This document shows, one piece after another, positions 1-9,300 of a stretch of 24,536 nucleotides of DNA. Source of the DNA: Sporodiniella umbellata (taxonomy: Eukaryota > Mucoromycota > Mucoromycetes > Mucorales > Rhizopodaceae); assembly GCA_025677835.1 (NCBI GenBank), contig JAIXMR010000070.1, positions 110,001 to 134,536 on the forward strand, given 5' to 3'. Within the stretch, counting starts at the first letter, position 1; each line of letters begins with the position of its first letter. The translations under genes were made by a program, and so were the position numbers. The notes beneath the pieces are model-generated. The model was not told where the DNA came from and did not search any database. It saw only the letters and a list, made by a program, of their open reading frames with translations.

Positions 1-1348
1 TAAAAGATATATCGTATCTGAAATTGCGTTTTCATCTGCTACGAGTTCGAATAATCTAGTGATGTTTAAATTAAGTAAGCTTGGATTTCATGTGAAGCTT
101 CTTTTTACTGGTTTCCAACTACGCTCGTTCCGCAGAGCGTTTCATCTATTTCAACATCAGGCATTGCATTTACATGTTTGGTGACTTTTTCAATTTCAGC
201 AGATTTATTTTCCAGCACATGTTGGTTAAATATCAGGCGCTCTTTTATATCACATAGCATTTTATGCTCTTGTTCAATGCTTGACTCTGCTTCGTTCAGT
301 TGACGATTTTGAATCAACCATGTTTCGTTTTCCTTTGATTGTGTTTGCTGTTCTAGTTTACTCATCAATTGCTGATAAAGAATGTCGCGTTTTACGTTGG
401 TATTTTCAATCGGCCAACTATTTCTTGACGAGTTTAATTGCTCTGGCGCACTGGATACGTGGGTCAAAGGGTAAGGTCCTGATGCTTTGGGGTTAGGTCG
501 ATTGATTTGCATATACTTTTGAACGTTAAAGTTTTAATGAACAAATGAAAACAAAAGAGTAATGGGGTCTAGAGTTAAAAACTAACAGAAATACCGTTTT
601 TCAGCTTTTGAATCGTATCTTCGCTTAGCCAGGGCGAATGCGGCTCTTGTTTACTAGTAGTTTGGGGTCTCTCAGGGAGCATAGGAGAGGACTGACTAAT
701 CAAAGCGGCCTCTTGCAAATGACTGGGCCTTGAATGTTGGGTAGGCCTTGTATAAACAGGCGGCTCTCTCGCAAATATTTTTTGCAGAATTGCTATAAAC
801 TCTAAAAGGCTATGTGTCTGTTTCAAAAAGTATAAGTGAAGGTTTTTTTAACAGGCTAAAGTCTCTCTTTACTGGATCGCTAGACCAGTTGGATCTATAC
901 TGATGATAGCACAATCCGCTTTTGTCTACGTGTCTTCCTTCCTTGATAGTCATACTACTTGTAGGCATCACATAAGGTATAGGGGGTCTGGTGGGGTATT
1001 CTCTTGGAATCCAAAAAGAAACTGGAATGTTGTAGGCTGCAGAAAGATAGGTAATAGGAATTGTGCCGTGTAAGCATAGCAGTAGCTGGGTGTTTCCACT
1101 GTTCGAGGCTTAATAAAAAAATAGGTTTAGCTAACGAACCAAAAGCATTTGATTTAATTTACTGTAATGCTCCAATTTTGGCTTTAAAGATAAATATGTT
1201 TCAAGAACTAGAATCACGTCACTAAACGTTTTCTCAGGACTCCGGTACTAATCAGTAGATTAGCTTTAAGATGTGTTCGACCCCAAACTCGTTTTTCCTA
1301 AAAGATTACTTGTTGGAGCACTGTCTGTAGCCATTCTTTAACATCCAT
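1..1348 (-). CDS. VPS23: ESCRT-I subunit Vps23/TSG101 (3' end outside window)
   Basis: Recognises ubiquitinated cargo at endosomes for multivesicular-body sorting. Six phase-consistent exons: 1348-1310 (13 codons, starts MDVKEW), 1247-1163, 1108-873, 817-587, 515-109, and 55 to the window edge. Residues 1-145 form a UEV domain, with landmarks GTIPITY, YNIPVSFW, YPTRPP, SSMTIKEGRHVD and EPPVYTRP. The catalytic-Cys position of E2 enzymes is Tyr in a YHQY context, as in TSG101, so this is a ubiquitin-binding pseudo-E2. Residues about 239-315 are a Glu/Gln/Lys-rich coiled coil. The steadiness box starts near 320 and continues after the last visible intron as LFELVADENAISDTIYLL, matching TSG101. 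The exon 4/5 junction is ambiguous: the phase also closes with 595/484, which has a CTAAC branch point. The linker there is low-complexity, so function is unaffected. The left edge cuts off the C-terminus. Confidence 0.93.
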
Positions 1349-1643
1349 TATTGTTACAAAGAGAGATTATGCTCTGATTCCCCTAAACGGCTGTTTGTCA
1401 AAACCTCTTATGTCCGCCAATAGAAAGCGACATGAAAAAAAAAAAACTAACCAGTTTATAGTCAGATTGAATTACTTTTTGAGTCTTCAATACTTGGGAG
1501 GTGGATGGCCTTCACAAATAACACTGCAATCAATTTAAATACATGAAATCTGTTTAAACAATTCGGCTCTTTACAAGAAACTCTTATAAGCAAATATTAA
1601 CCTTATCAATCTATTACACACAACCAACAAAATAAGAGGGAAA
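1349..1643. promoter_or_regulatory. Divergent intergenic region upstream of VPS23
   Basis: AT-rich stretch between the VPS23 start codon (minus) and the candidate gene starting at 1644 (plus). If that candidate is real, these 295 bases are a bidirectional promoter. An A12 run is present near 1435-1446. I see no further coding or RNA signal. Confidence 0.4.
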
Positions 1644-2315
1644 ATGAACAGCTTACAAACCGTAGTTTCTGCAAAGTACGAAGCCAACAAGTACTAAAAA
1701 CTCTGAAATTTGGGACCTTTATCACTGATTTGAAACTCTTTCAAGAATATGCAGTCTTTGAATTGTTATAAAACACTAATTCTAGATCTATAGGCTATCA
1801 ACTCTTAAATAAAAACAAACATCAAAACTAAGCCTGAAAAAAAAATAAGCAAAACTTACAAAGTAATGAGTACGTGCTTCTTTATAAATGCAAGCTCATA
1901 CAAGAACAGCTGAATTTCTGGGCCCATAGTATGTCTACCATGCAGATGTATTTATGCAAACTAGATGATGATGGTTTATCTTACATGAAGAAAATGCACC
2001 CCTTGATAAATAATTTAAGGTTGTTATTGGAAACTCTGGGTAGGCAAAGCTTGGTAAATTTCATTGGATTTTGAAGTGCGCTAAGTGCTCTTTCAATTTG
2101 CGAATTCTTTTCTTGCGCTCTTTACTATGCAAATATCAAGAAACCGTGCTATATGTATGCTTTTTTATGTAGAGTTTACTAAAGAAAACCTTGAAAAGTA
2201 CAAAAGAAAAATAGAAAGCTTTGGAAATATTGAAATTTGCTATAATGTCAAACCAAATGAGCCTGTTTTAGTCCCAACAAAAAGAATTCGTGAGAGCCCT
2301 CACTTATATCATTAA
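1644..2315 (+). CDS. Candidate three-exon small helical protein, unknown
   Basis: I do not recognise this protein. A phase-consistent model is 1644-1690, 1864-2039 and 2173-2315, giving 121 aa. It starts MNSLQTVVSAKYEAN and ends LVPTKRIRESPHLYH. The middle exon (KLIQEQLNFW, SYMKKMHPLINNLRLLLETL) and the start of the last (TKENLEKYKRKIE) look helical and probably coiled-coil. Donors are GTACTA and GTAGGC; acceptors are ACAAAG and ATGTAG. The two introns (173 and 133 nt) are longer than others in this window, so a missed exon is possible. Other frames across 1601-1770 are also open, which weakens the model. The last 12 bases overlap the tail of the minus-strand candidate at 2304-2790. It could equally be decayed coding sequence. 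Confidence 0.38.
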
Positions 2316-2790
2316 ATTTTGAGCATCGAAAATAAATAACTCACTGTTGATGGCAAAAGTTTCGATAGCAATTTTCTTAATGGCGGGATTACCTTCAATT
2401 AGTTTCATTAAATCATCGCTTCTTGTTGTAAGACCTGCAAAGTCAATTGATATCAGACATATATCATGATCGCAAGTATTTACATATTCGAGTAGGTCTT
2501 GTATATTGCCATTAGCTTTTTGCAAGCTGCTCATTGTTTCAATATTGGGTTTAGTATCACGCTTTGCAAAAGGCTTAGACGCCCAACTTGACGTGGACAC
2601 GTAAATTCTCGAAGCAAATGAACGTTCCTTGAGATTTTCAAACATCAATTGTACCAATCGAGTTACATTGCCAGCAGCATTGCCTGTAAAAAGAGCTGGC
2701 CATTCTCTTTCAAATTTTTTGAGGTGTCTGTATTTTCCATATTAATTCCTTACGAAAATTGCGGGCAAATAAATGATAGAAGGGTACCAT
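2304..2790 (-). CDS. Candidate two-exon protein of unknown function (5' end uncertain)
   Basis: I do not recognise this protein. The model is 2790-2754 joined to 2683-2304 through a 70-nt intron with a GTAAGG donor and a CTCTTTTTACAG acceptor. This gives about 138 aa starting MVPFYHLFARNF. The splice restores phase; without it the region looks frameshifted. The C-terminal half (CDHDICLISIDFAGL, DDLMKLIEGNPAIKKIAI) alternates strand-like and helix-like segments and loosely resembles a leucine-rich repeat, but that is only an impression. Upstream, another frame has a short open stretch from an ATG at 2908 (MNIAENERNTWVE) ending in a stop, so the true 5' end may include another exon, or the locus may be decaying. 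The stop codon lies within the last exon of the opposing candidate. Confidence 0.38.
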
Positions 2791-3197
2791 ATCATCCAAA
2801 TCACTTTATAGCATTTTGCCCTTTAATATAAGGCAATGTTTTAGCAACTGTTGCATTTCCTACGGCTTATTCAACCCAAGTGTTCCTCTCGTTTTCGGCA
2901 ATGTTCATTTTTCCTCTCTGAGGCTGCTACTTTTGTCTATGAACAACTGAAACACTTTCTACAGCAAACGAAAAATATATGAGACAGTTTGTTTTTATTA
3001 AAGCACATCGCCTTTAATTTTGAGAGCCAAATGTCATTGTCTTTTACTATTTTAAATGTACTTGAGCTATTCTGTAGAAACAAAAAATGCAATGTTTTCG
3101 AACTCAGCTACATACAGATAGATCTAGTTCCATCTGCTTTATAAAATAAACTACAACGACACACGTATATCGCATTGTTTTTTCTGTTTAGCATTTC
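2791..3197. promoter_or_regulatory. Intergenic region upstream of the GCR1-like gene
   Basis: AT-rich sequence of about 400 bases holding the presumed promoter of the plus-strand transcription factor gene. A short open frame on the minus strand (2908-2870) ends in a stop and may be a relic 5' part of the neighbouring candidate. No TATA-like element with convincing spacing was identified. Confidence 0.35.
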
Positions 3198-4268
3198 ATG
3201 TCCAAAGTGAATAACGGGAAAATATCCAAAAACTCTTCATCCAAATTAGCAAAAGTAATTGAGAATGGATTCGCAAATTTGGCAAACGAGATTAAAATAT
3301 TAAAGCAAGACATCCTCCAAATCTTAGCAAATCAACAGACGCAGCGAGAATACTTGCTCAAAAAGCAAGTGGAATCCGAGCGTAGAATGCAGCAGCAGAT
3401 GGCAGCGTTTTTTCAACACAGTGCTTCGTATTTTACCCAGATTCAACAGAATTCACCTTGCTCTTACCCTGTTCAAGATGAGAATGCTCCACCTGTGTCT
3501 ATACCCGGGCACGTAATGCCTTCGATGATGCCCATATTTGCAACCCCTCAAGATTTAAATGGAATGTTTCATCCATCCATAATGGCTAACGCTGATTTTC
3601 CGCCTGCAGAGTCTCCTCAGTCTACCCTCTCTTCCAGTTCTTCACCAATGACGGCACACTCACCAGGTTATTCTTCAGCAGCAAGTCCTGAAGAATCGGA
3701 ATATTCACCAAGCACAACCCATTCCTCTGCTAATTCTTCGCCTAAATCAAACTCGGGATACTCTGTTTCAAAAACCAATCGTTCATATATGGCCCAACAG
3801 CAATACAGCCAGTTACCTTCAGCGCAAGACCTTCAGCCTTCAGAAAGCTATCACTCCTCTGGTAGCAGCGACTCTGTTGGATTTGACCAGTCTCCAGATC
3901 CAGAACCTGTTCCCCTAACAACAATTGAAACAGATTCGGCTATCCAACCTGTATACCAACTAAGTCGTTCTGTAAACTCCATAGCAGAGGTCTGGGAAGA
4001 ATACTGTAACGGTATTGATGGCGGACCTTCTATAAAAGACCTAGAGATAGCTTATGGTAGAGAGTGGAGGGTGGATCCTGGAGAGTCGCGGTTTTTTAGT
4101 CGACGTAAAACAATATATAGGGAAATAAGAAGATTGGCTGGTATATATAATATATCCTGTGAGGACGCGGTCAGGAAATTAGAGAAACAACGTGAGCGAA
4201 TGAGAAAGTCTGTAGACGATATGGGAAGGTACATTAAGAAACGAAACGAAAGTAGAATGATTTTTTGA
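3198..4268 (+). CDS. GCR1-type DNA-binding transcription factor
   Basis: Probable sequence-specific nuclear regulator. Intronless, 356 aa, with a true ATG at 3198. Residues 261-345 match the C-terminal DNA-binding domain of yeast Gcr1, Hot1 and Msn1: an opening IAEVWEEYCNGIDGGPSIKD, an aromatic-rich core with YGREW, and the basic patch FFSRRKTIYREIRRL. A basic helix follows (KLEKQRERMRKSVDDM). Residues 15-70 are a helical, Gln-rich segment (ANEIKILKQDILQILANQQ) likely to oligomerise. Residues 80-255 are Ser/Pro/Gln-rich low complexity, typical of an activation region. In yeast the family controls glycolytic or stress genes; the target here cannot be inferred. An AATAAA cluster (4388-4399) follows about 120 bases after the stop. 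No orthologue is assigned. Confidence 0.85.
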   Translation: MSKVNNGKISKNSSSKLAKVIENGFANLANEIKILKQDILQILANQQTQREYLLKKQVESERRMQQQMAAFFQHSASYFTQIQQNSPCSYPVQDENAPPVSIPGHVMPSMMPIFATPQDLNGMFHPSIMANADFPPAESPQSTLSSSSSPMTAHSPGYSSAASPEESEYSPSTTHSSANSSPKSNSGYSVSKTNRSYMAQQQYSQLPSAQDLQPSESYHSSGSSDSVGFDQSPDPEPVPLTTIETDSAIQPVYQLSRSVNSIAEVWEEYCNGIDGGPSIKDLEIAYGREWRVDPGESRFFSRRKTIYREIRRLAGIYNISCEDAVRKLEKQRERMRKSVDDMGRYIKKRNESRMIF

Positions 4269-5047
4269 AGACAGCGCAGAAAGAAAGCAAATAAGCCATG
4301 TTGACAGATAAACGCAAAGCCCCCCTTTTTGTAAATATTATTGTGTTTTATTAATGTGTCTAGTTTGATGTGTTGCATTCATTTGTAATAAATAATAAAT
4401 ATTCAGTAAATACTAAACAAGCCCTGTGTTTGGTGTATCGTTTTTTGTTTTTAGAAAACATGCTTATACGAAACGTTAGATAAAATGCATAAAAAAATTC
4501 CGGTATGCAAAACAACCACTTGAAGTAAAACTAATAATAATAATAAAAAAAACATCAAAAGTGACTCTTGTCTAATATTAGGTGTGTATCTCAATAGCGG
4601 TCTGGCCTCTTCAAAGATGGAACGGTTGATAATTTCTTAGTTGGTCTAAAAAAAACCTGTAGTTAAAAACTGTGATAGTCTGTGTTGCTTAAACTGACAA
4701 ATTATTTAAAAATCACACAAGTAGCGCTCCTTTTGTTAGGCCTTTTTTTTTTTTTGGACTGTAGATTGTATACTCTTGGTTTTATAGTCATCCTGATTGC
4801 TTATAATTGTGCGCATGCGTTTCTATGCTTTCCTTTTCTTTTTGCCATTGTTTTACCTGATCATCACTTTATGCAATGGAACTTCTTTTTTCCCCCTATC
4901 CCCTGAACCCTCATAAGTATATAATACATATCACTTAAAGTGCAAAAACAGAAAAGCAAGGCTTTAAACAAAAACAGCGTTTTTCGTGTATTTCCTTTCT
5001 CTGTTCCTATAAAGCACACGAGTCAAATTTGTCCAAATAGTTACTGT
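4269..5047. other. Intergenic region with poly(A) signals and a TATA-like element
   Basis: About 780 bases. The left part is the 3' flank of the transcription factor gene, with repeated AATAAA around 4388-4399. The right part is the presumed promoter of the membrane protein gene, with a TATA-like stretch (GTATATAATA) near 4917-4926, about 125 bases before its ATG. An open frame at 4682-4906 begins with TTG, has no ATG and spans a T13 run, so I do not call it coding. Confidence 0.5.
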
Positions 5048-6103
5048 ATGGAATCGCAATCGAATATGCCTTGGAGACAAGTATTGCCCGTTTGGGTTAT
5101 TATTCTTGCAGCTGTTTTTGGGCTTTTGTTCATTGCTCTCTTTTTGCTTTTCATCAATCGATTTTGTAAAATTCGAGCCAACAAAAGAGCTAAAAACCCC
5201 AATGGTTCTAGCGACACGCTTCTTACGACTCAAATTTGTAGAGAGAAAAGAAATAAGGATATAAAAAGTCTCTGCTTTACTAAGAAAGAGGCAGAGGGCG
5301 ATAAAAGTCATATGTTTACAGAACCACTACAAGAAATAAAGATTTCTTTGCCAATGCCGCTGTTTAACACTTCGCTTTTCTCTGATAAAGTAGAGCTCGA
5401 AGACAACGTATACAACTTGTATTCAAATATAGAAGAGAGGTTTGCCAGTGTGCTTGGTACTAATATATCTGCTGATAAATCAGAAATACTTTCTACTGGT
5501 AGCCCAAACAAAGCTCTAGCTACATTACATCAATCAACTGAAAAATCATCCGATATGAGTACCTTGAAAGAATCACTAGACCGGCATTCTTTTAATTCCG
5601 CTCACAGCGAGGCACTGGAAACTACAGACCCAACTCCTCTGGGACGCTGTCAGCTTGAAATTCCAGATGATTCGAACTGTGACGGAAAGAAACCTAGCCT
5701 TTCAGAAGAAGCTACAGATCAATGTTCAACTCTTGAAGATTCCTCTGAGAAGGAAAGTCATAGCCAACTCTCTGGTACGGATGGATATACACCCGAGGGC
5801 TATTTAATAGCGAGTGAAGCTTCACATCAAGTGCCCACAGACAGAGAGAGCAGTGTAGATACAAACAAACCTAAATCAGCCCAGACCAAAGCCAGTATGG
5901 CCGAGTGGAATGAAGAGCCGTTAACTTTTCCAAATCGCTTTTCTGTGCCGATAGAAAACAAAAAAGATGATTCCAGCCTTGGGTATTCAACCTGGAATGG
6001 AAAAGATGCTATACATTATGAGTCCCAAAATACAGAAAAACACTTTTTTAGCACAACCGAAAAAACAATAAAAAAGAAAGGAAGTATACCTTGGTTGCTT
6101 TGA
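5048..6103 (+). CDS. Single-pass membrane protein with long acidic cytosolic tail, unknown
   Basis: Intronless. The open frame extends upstream to 4940 but its first codon there is GTG; the first ATG is at 5048, giving 351 aa starting MESQSNMPWRQ. Residues 14-36 are one strongly hydrophobic helix (PVWVIILAAVFGLLF onward), followed at once by RFCKIRANKRAK. By the positive-inside rule the short N-terminus faces outward or the lumen and about 310 residues are cytosolic. The tail is rich in Ser, Thr, Glu and Asp, has no domain I recognise, and ends KKKGSIPWLL. This resembles fungal wall-sensor proteins stripped of their ectodomain. An undetected upstream exon encoding an ectodomain cannot be excluded, since a CACTTAAAG acceptor-like site lies at 4932-4940. 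Function unknown. Confidence 0.7.
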   Translation: MESQSNMPWRQVLPVWVIILAAVFGLLFIALFLLFINRFCKIRANKRAKNPNGSSDTLLTTQICREKRNKDIKSLCFTKKEAEGDKSHMFTEPLQEIKISLPMPLFNTSLFSDKVELEDNVYNLYSNIEERFASVLGTNISADKSEILSTGSPNKALATLHQSTEKSSDMSTLKESLDRHSFNSAHSEALETTDPTPLGRCQLEIPDDSNCDGKKPSLSEEATDQCSTLEDSSEKESHSQLSGTDGYTPEGYLIASEASHQVPTDRESSVDTNKPKSAQTKASMAEWNEEPLTFPNRFSVPIENKKDDSSLGYSTWNGKDAIHYESQNTEKHFFSTTEKTIKKKGSIPWLL

Positions 6104-6318
6104 TCAATCTCTATACAATACAATCTTTAGGTACTAAGGCTTGTGTCATATGCTCTAGTTGAAACAAACCCTTTCATTTTTTAAAGGCCGATCAGAATGT
6201 GGTTCCTGACCTTCAAGTCCTAACAGGTCACACGGCTCTCTCTGTCTTTAGTTGCTTTTTCGTTGTTTTTCGTTGTTTTTCTTTTTTTCTTTTTTTTTTT
6301 TTTCTTTTTCTACTAAAC
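6104..6318. promoter_or_regulatory. T-rich leader/promoter of the myosin gene
   Basis: The region between the membrane protein stop and the myosin ATG. From about 6254 it is almost pure pyrimidine, with tandem CGTTGTTTTT units and long T runs ending at TACTAAAC just before ATGG. Poly(dT) tracts are common nucleosome-excluding promoter elements in fungi; that role here is inferred. Confidence 0.45.
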
Positions 6319-9300
6319 ATGGCAACTTTAGTGGAAGTATACACTCACGGAACAAGGGCATGGTTTGAAGATACCCAAGAAGCTTGGGTTTCAACTACTT
6401 GCATCTCAAACACTATTGCAAATGACAAAGTTAGCATGGTGTTTCAAAGCGATCACGAAGAAAAGGTAAGGCATATCCGCTAAAAAAAAAAAAGGTGACA
6501 GGCGCGAAAAAATACAGCTAAATATTACAGTATAGACGTATACGTTTGAATCGACCTTAGAAGAAATAGAAAAACACAGCGGCTCCTCACTTCCACCACT
6601 TCGTAACCCGCCTAAAATGGAATATACAGACGATTTGACAAACTTGAGTTATTTGAACGAGCCTTCAGGTAACGCATAGCATATGTATATTTATCGAGTG
6701 TTAATTTTTTTTTTTTAGTACTGAACACAATCCGAACACGATATATGCAAAGACTTATCTATACATACTCGGGTATTGTTCTGATAGCAGTCAATCCTTT
6801 TGACCGCGTTTCACTGTACGATTCAGATATTGTTCAGCAGTACTCTGGAAGAAGACGCGGAGAGTTGGAGCCTCATTTATTTGCTATTGCTGAAGATGCA
6901 TATCGTTGTATGATACGCGAGCAAATGAACCAAACGATCGTTGTTTCAGGAGAGAGTGGTGCTGGAAAAACAGTGAGCGCAAAGTATATTATGCGTTATT
7001 TTGCTACAGCGGATGACCAAGATGGAAAAAAACAAAAACCAGCTAGCGGAATGACAGCTGTAGAGGAGCAAATACTAGGCAAGTCCATAGAAACAATATC
7101 TATATAAAGCTATACGACAAAGACTCATCTGTTGTATCATAGCTACCAATCCTATTATGGAAGCTTTTGGTAATGCAAAAACCACGAGAAATGACAACTC
7201 TTCTCGGTTTGGTAAATACATTGAAATACAGTTTGATCGTTCCGCCAACATTGTGGGTGCAAAAATCAGGACATATCTCTTGGAGCGCTCTCGTTTAATT
7301 TATCAGCCAGAAACGGAAAGAAACTATCATATTTTTTATCAGGTAGCTTTTTTTTATACATTCTATCGCCTTTGATTGTTGCTCTTCTCACAAACCCCCC
7401 CCGTTTGCGTCTGGTTTTATAGCTATGTGCAGGCATTCCTTTATCAGAAAAAAAGGAATTCGAGTTATACGATTACGAACGATTTCACTATTTAAACCAA
7501 AGTGGGACAGGCATCATACCCGGTGTGGACGATGTTTTAGAATTTGAGGCTACACAAAGGGCCCTTTCTACTGTCGGGTTATCTGTTCAGTTACAATGGA
7601 AAATATTTCGTTTACTCGCTGCGCTACTTCATATGGGCAATATGGAAATCACGGGACGTGGCGACGCAATGCTGTCTGAAACAGACCCTGCCCTCCTGAC
7701 TGCCACTCGCCTTTTGGGCATCCAGCCGTCGGAGTTTCGGAAATGGATTGTTCGCAAACAGATTGTCACTCGATCCGAAAAAATTGTAACCAACCTGACA
7801 CCCGCCCAAGCCCAAGTCGTTAGAGACTCTGTAGCCAAATACGTCTATGCCAATCTTTTTGAATGGTTGGTATCCGTCACAAATGACAGTCTTTCGTGCT
7901 CAGATTCAAGCAAAGTTACAACCTTTATTGGTGTGTTGGATATCTATGGCTTTGAGCATTTCAAGAAAAACTCTTTTGAGCAGTTCTGTATCAACTACGC
8001 CAATGAGAAATTACAACAGCAATTCAATCAACACGTCTTTAAGCTTGAGCAAGAAGAGTATCTGCGCGAAAAAATCAATTGGACTTTTATTGAATTTAGC
8101 GATAACCAAAAATGTATTGAGCTTATTGAAGCAAAGCTGGGTATATTGGCTCTTTTGGATGAAGTAATCATATGACCAAAGTCTTGGGTGGAAGGCTCTA
8201 ACTTTTTTTTTTTATTAAGGAATCGCGTTTACCGTCTGGTTCTGATCAAGGATTTGTTCAAAAGCTCTACACTAACTTTGACAATCCTAACTTTAAAAAG
8301 TATTTTAAAAAGCCTCGCTTCTCAAACACTGCCTTTACTATCGCTCACTACGCGCTAGATGTCGAATATGAAGCCGAAAACTTTATTGACAAGAATAAAG
8401 ATACAGTCCCCGACGAACACCTGGCGTTGCTGCAAAACGCTGAATTTGACTTTTTGAAAGACGTTCTAGAAAAAGCTGCCATCACCAGTACTGTCACACA
8501 AGTAATGATTTCAATGCTAACGCCTTATATCTAAAAAGCATTTTTAATAGCCTGAAAGCAAACGTTTAAGCATGACAGCTAGAAAGCCTACTCTTGGGTC
8601 CATATTCAAGTCCTCTTTGATCAGCCTTATGGACACTATAGGTAACACGAATGTACATTATATCCGCTGTGTAAAACCCAACGAGGCAAAGGCTGCTTGG
8701 GAGTTTGACCCCAATATGGTTCTTTCTCAGCTTCGCGCCTGTGGTGTACTTGAAACCATTCGAATCAGCTGTGCTGGCTATCCATCTCGTTGGACTTTTG
8801 AAGAATTTGCTGACAGGTATTATGCACTTGTATCCTCTGAACACTGGAGCCCGTTGTCTTCTAAGAAATTAGAAGTAAAGGACTTGTGTATGGCTATTTT
8901 ACAGTTTTCCATTACAGATCAGGATATGTACCAGCTTGGTGCATCCAAACTTTTCTTCCGTGCTGGACAGCTGGCTTACTTGGAGAAGATCCGCTCTGAC
9001 AGGATCAATGACTGCGCCGTGATACTACAGAAACACATGAAGAGAATAATATATCGAGGCCGCTATCTACGCATGAAAAAGTTGACTGTCCAAATTCAGC
9101 AAATTGCCCGCCGTAAGGTGGCTTTACTTCAAATGCTGGAGCTAAGACGAGAAAAGGCTGCTATAATTATCCAAAAGAACTGGAAAAGATTTGTTGTCAG
9201 AAGGAGCTATTTGATCAAACATGAATTTATTCTCAAACTTCAAACAGGTAAAGTTTTGTTTTTTTCAACTCAAAATATCATAATTCTAAACTATCGACCA

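Noticed and set aside
1271..1283. GTTCGACCCC resembling a tRNA B box
   Set aside because: It lies in VPS23 intron 1, with no A box or cloverleaf arms around it. No other tRNA-like B box in the window had a matching A box.
2685..2760. Apparent frameshift in an A run within the minus-strand candidate, suggesting a pseudogene
   Set aside because: A 70-nt intron with GTAAGG donor and TTTTTACAG acceptor (2753-2684) restores phase without any mutation.
4682..4906. Hydrophobic 74-residue open frame
   Set aside because: It starts with TTG, crosses a T13 run that encodes Leu/Phe, and has no supporting exon or homologue.
4940..5047. Longer N-terminus for the membrane protein
   Set aside because: It begins with GTG, not ATG; the first ATG in frame is at 5048.
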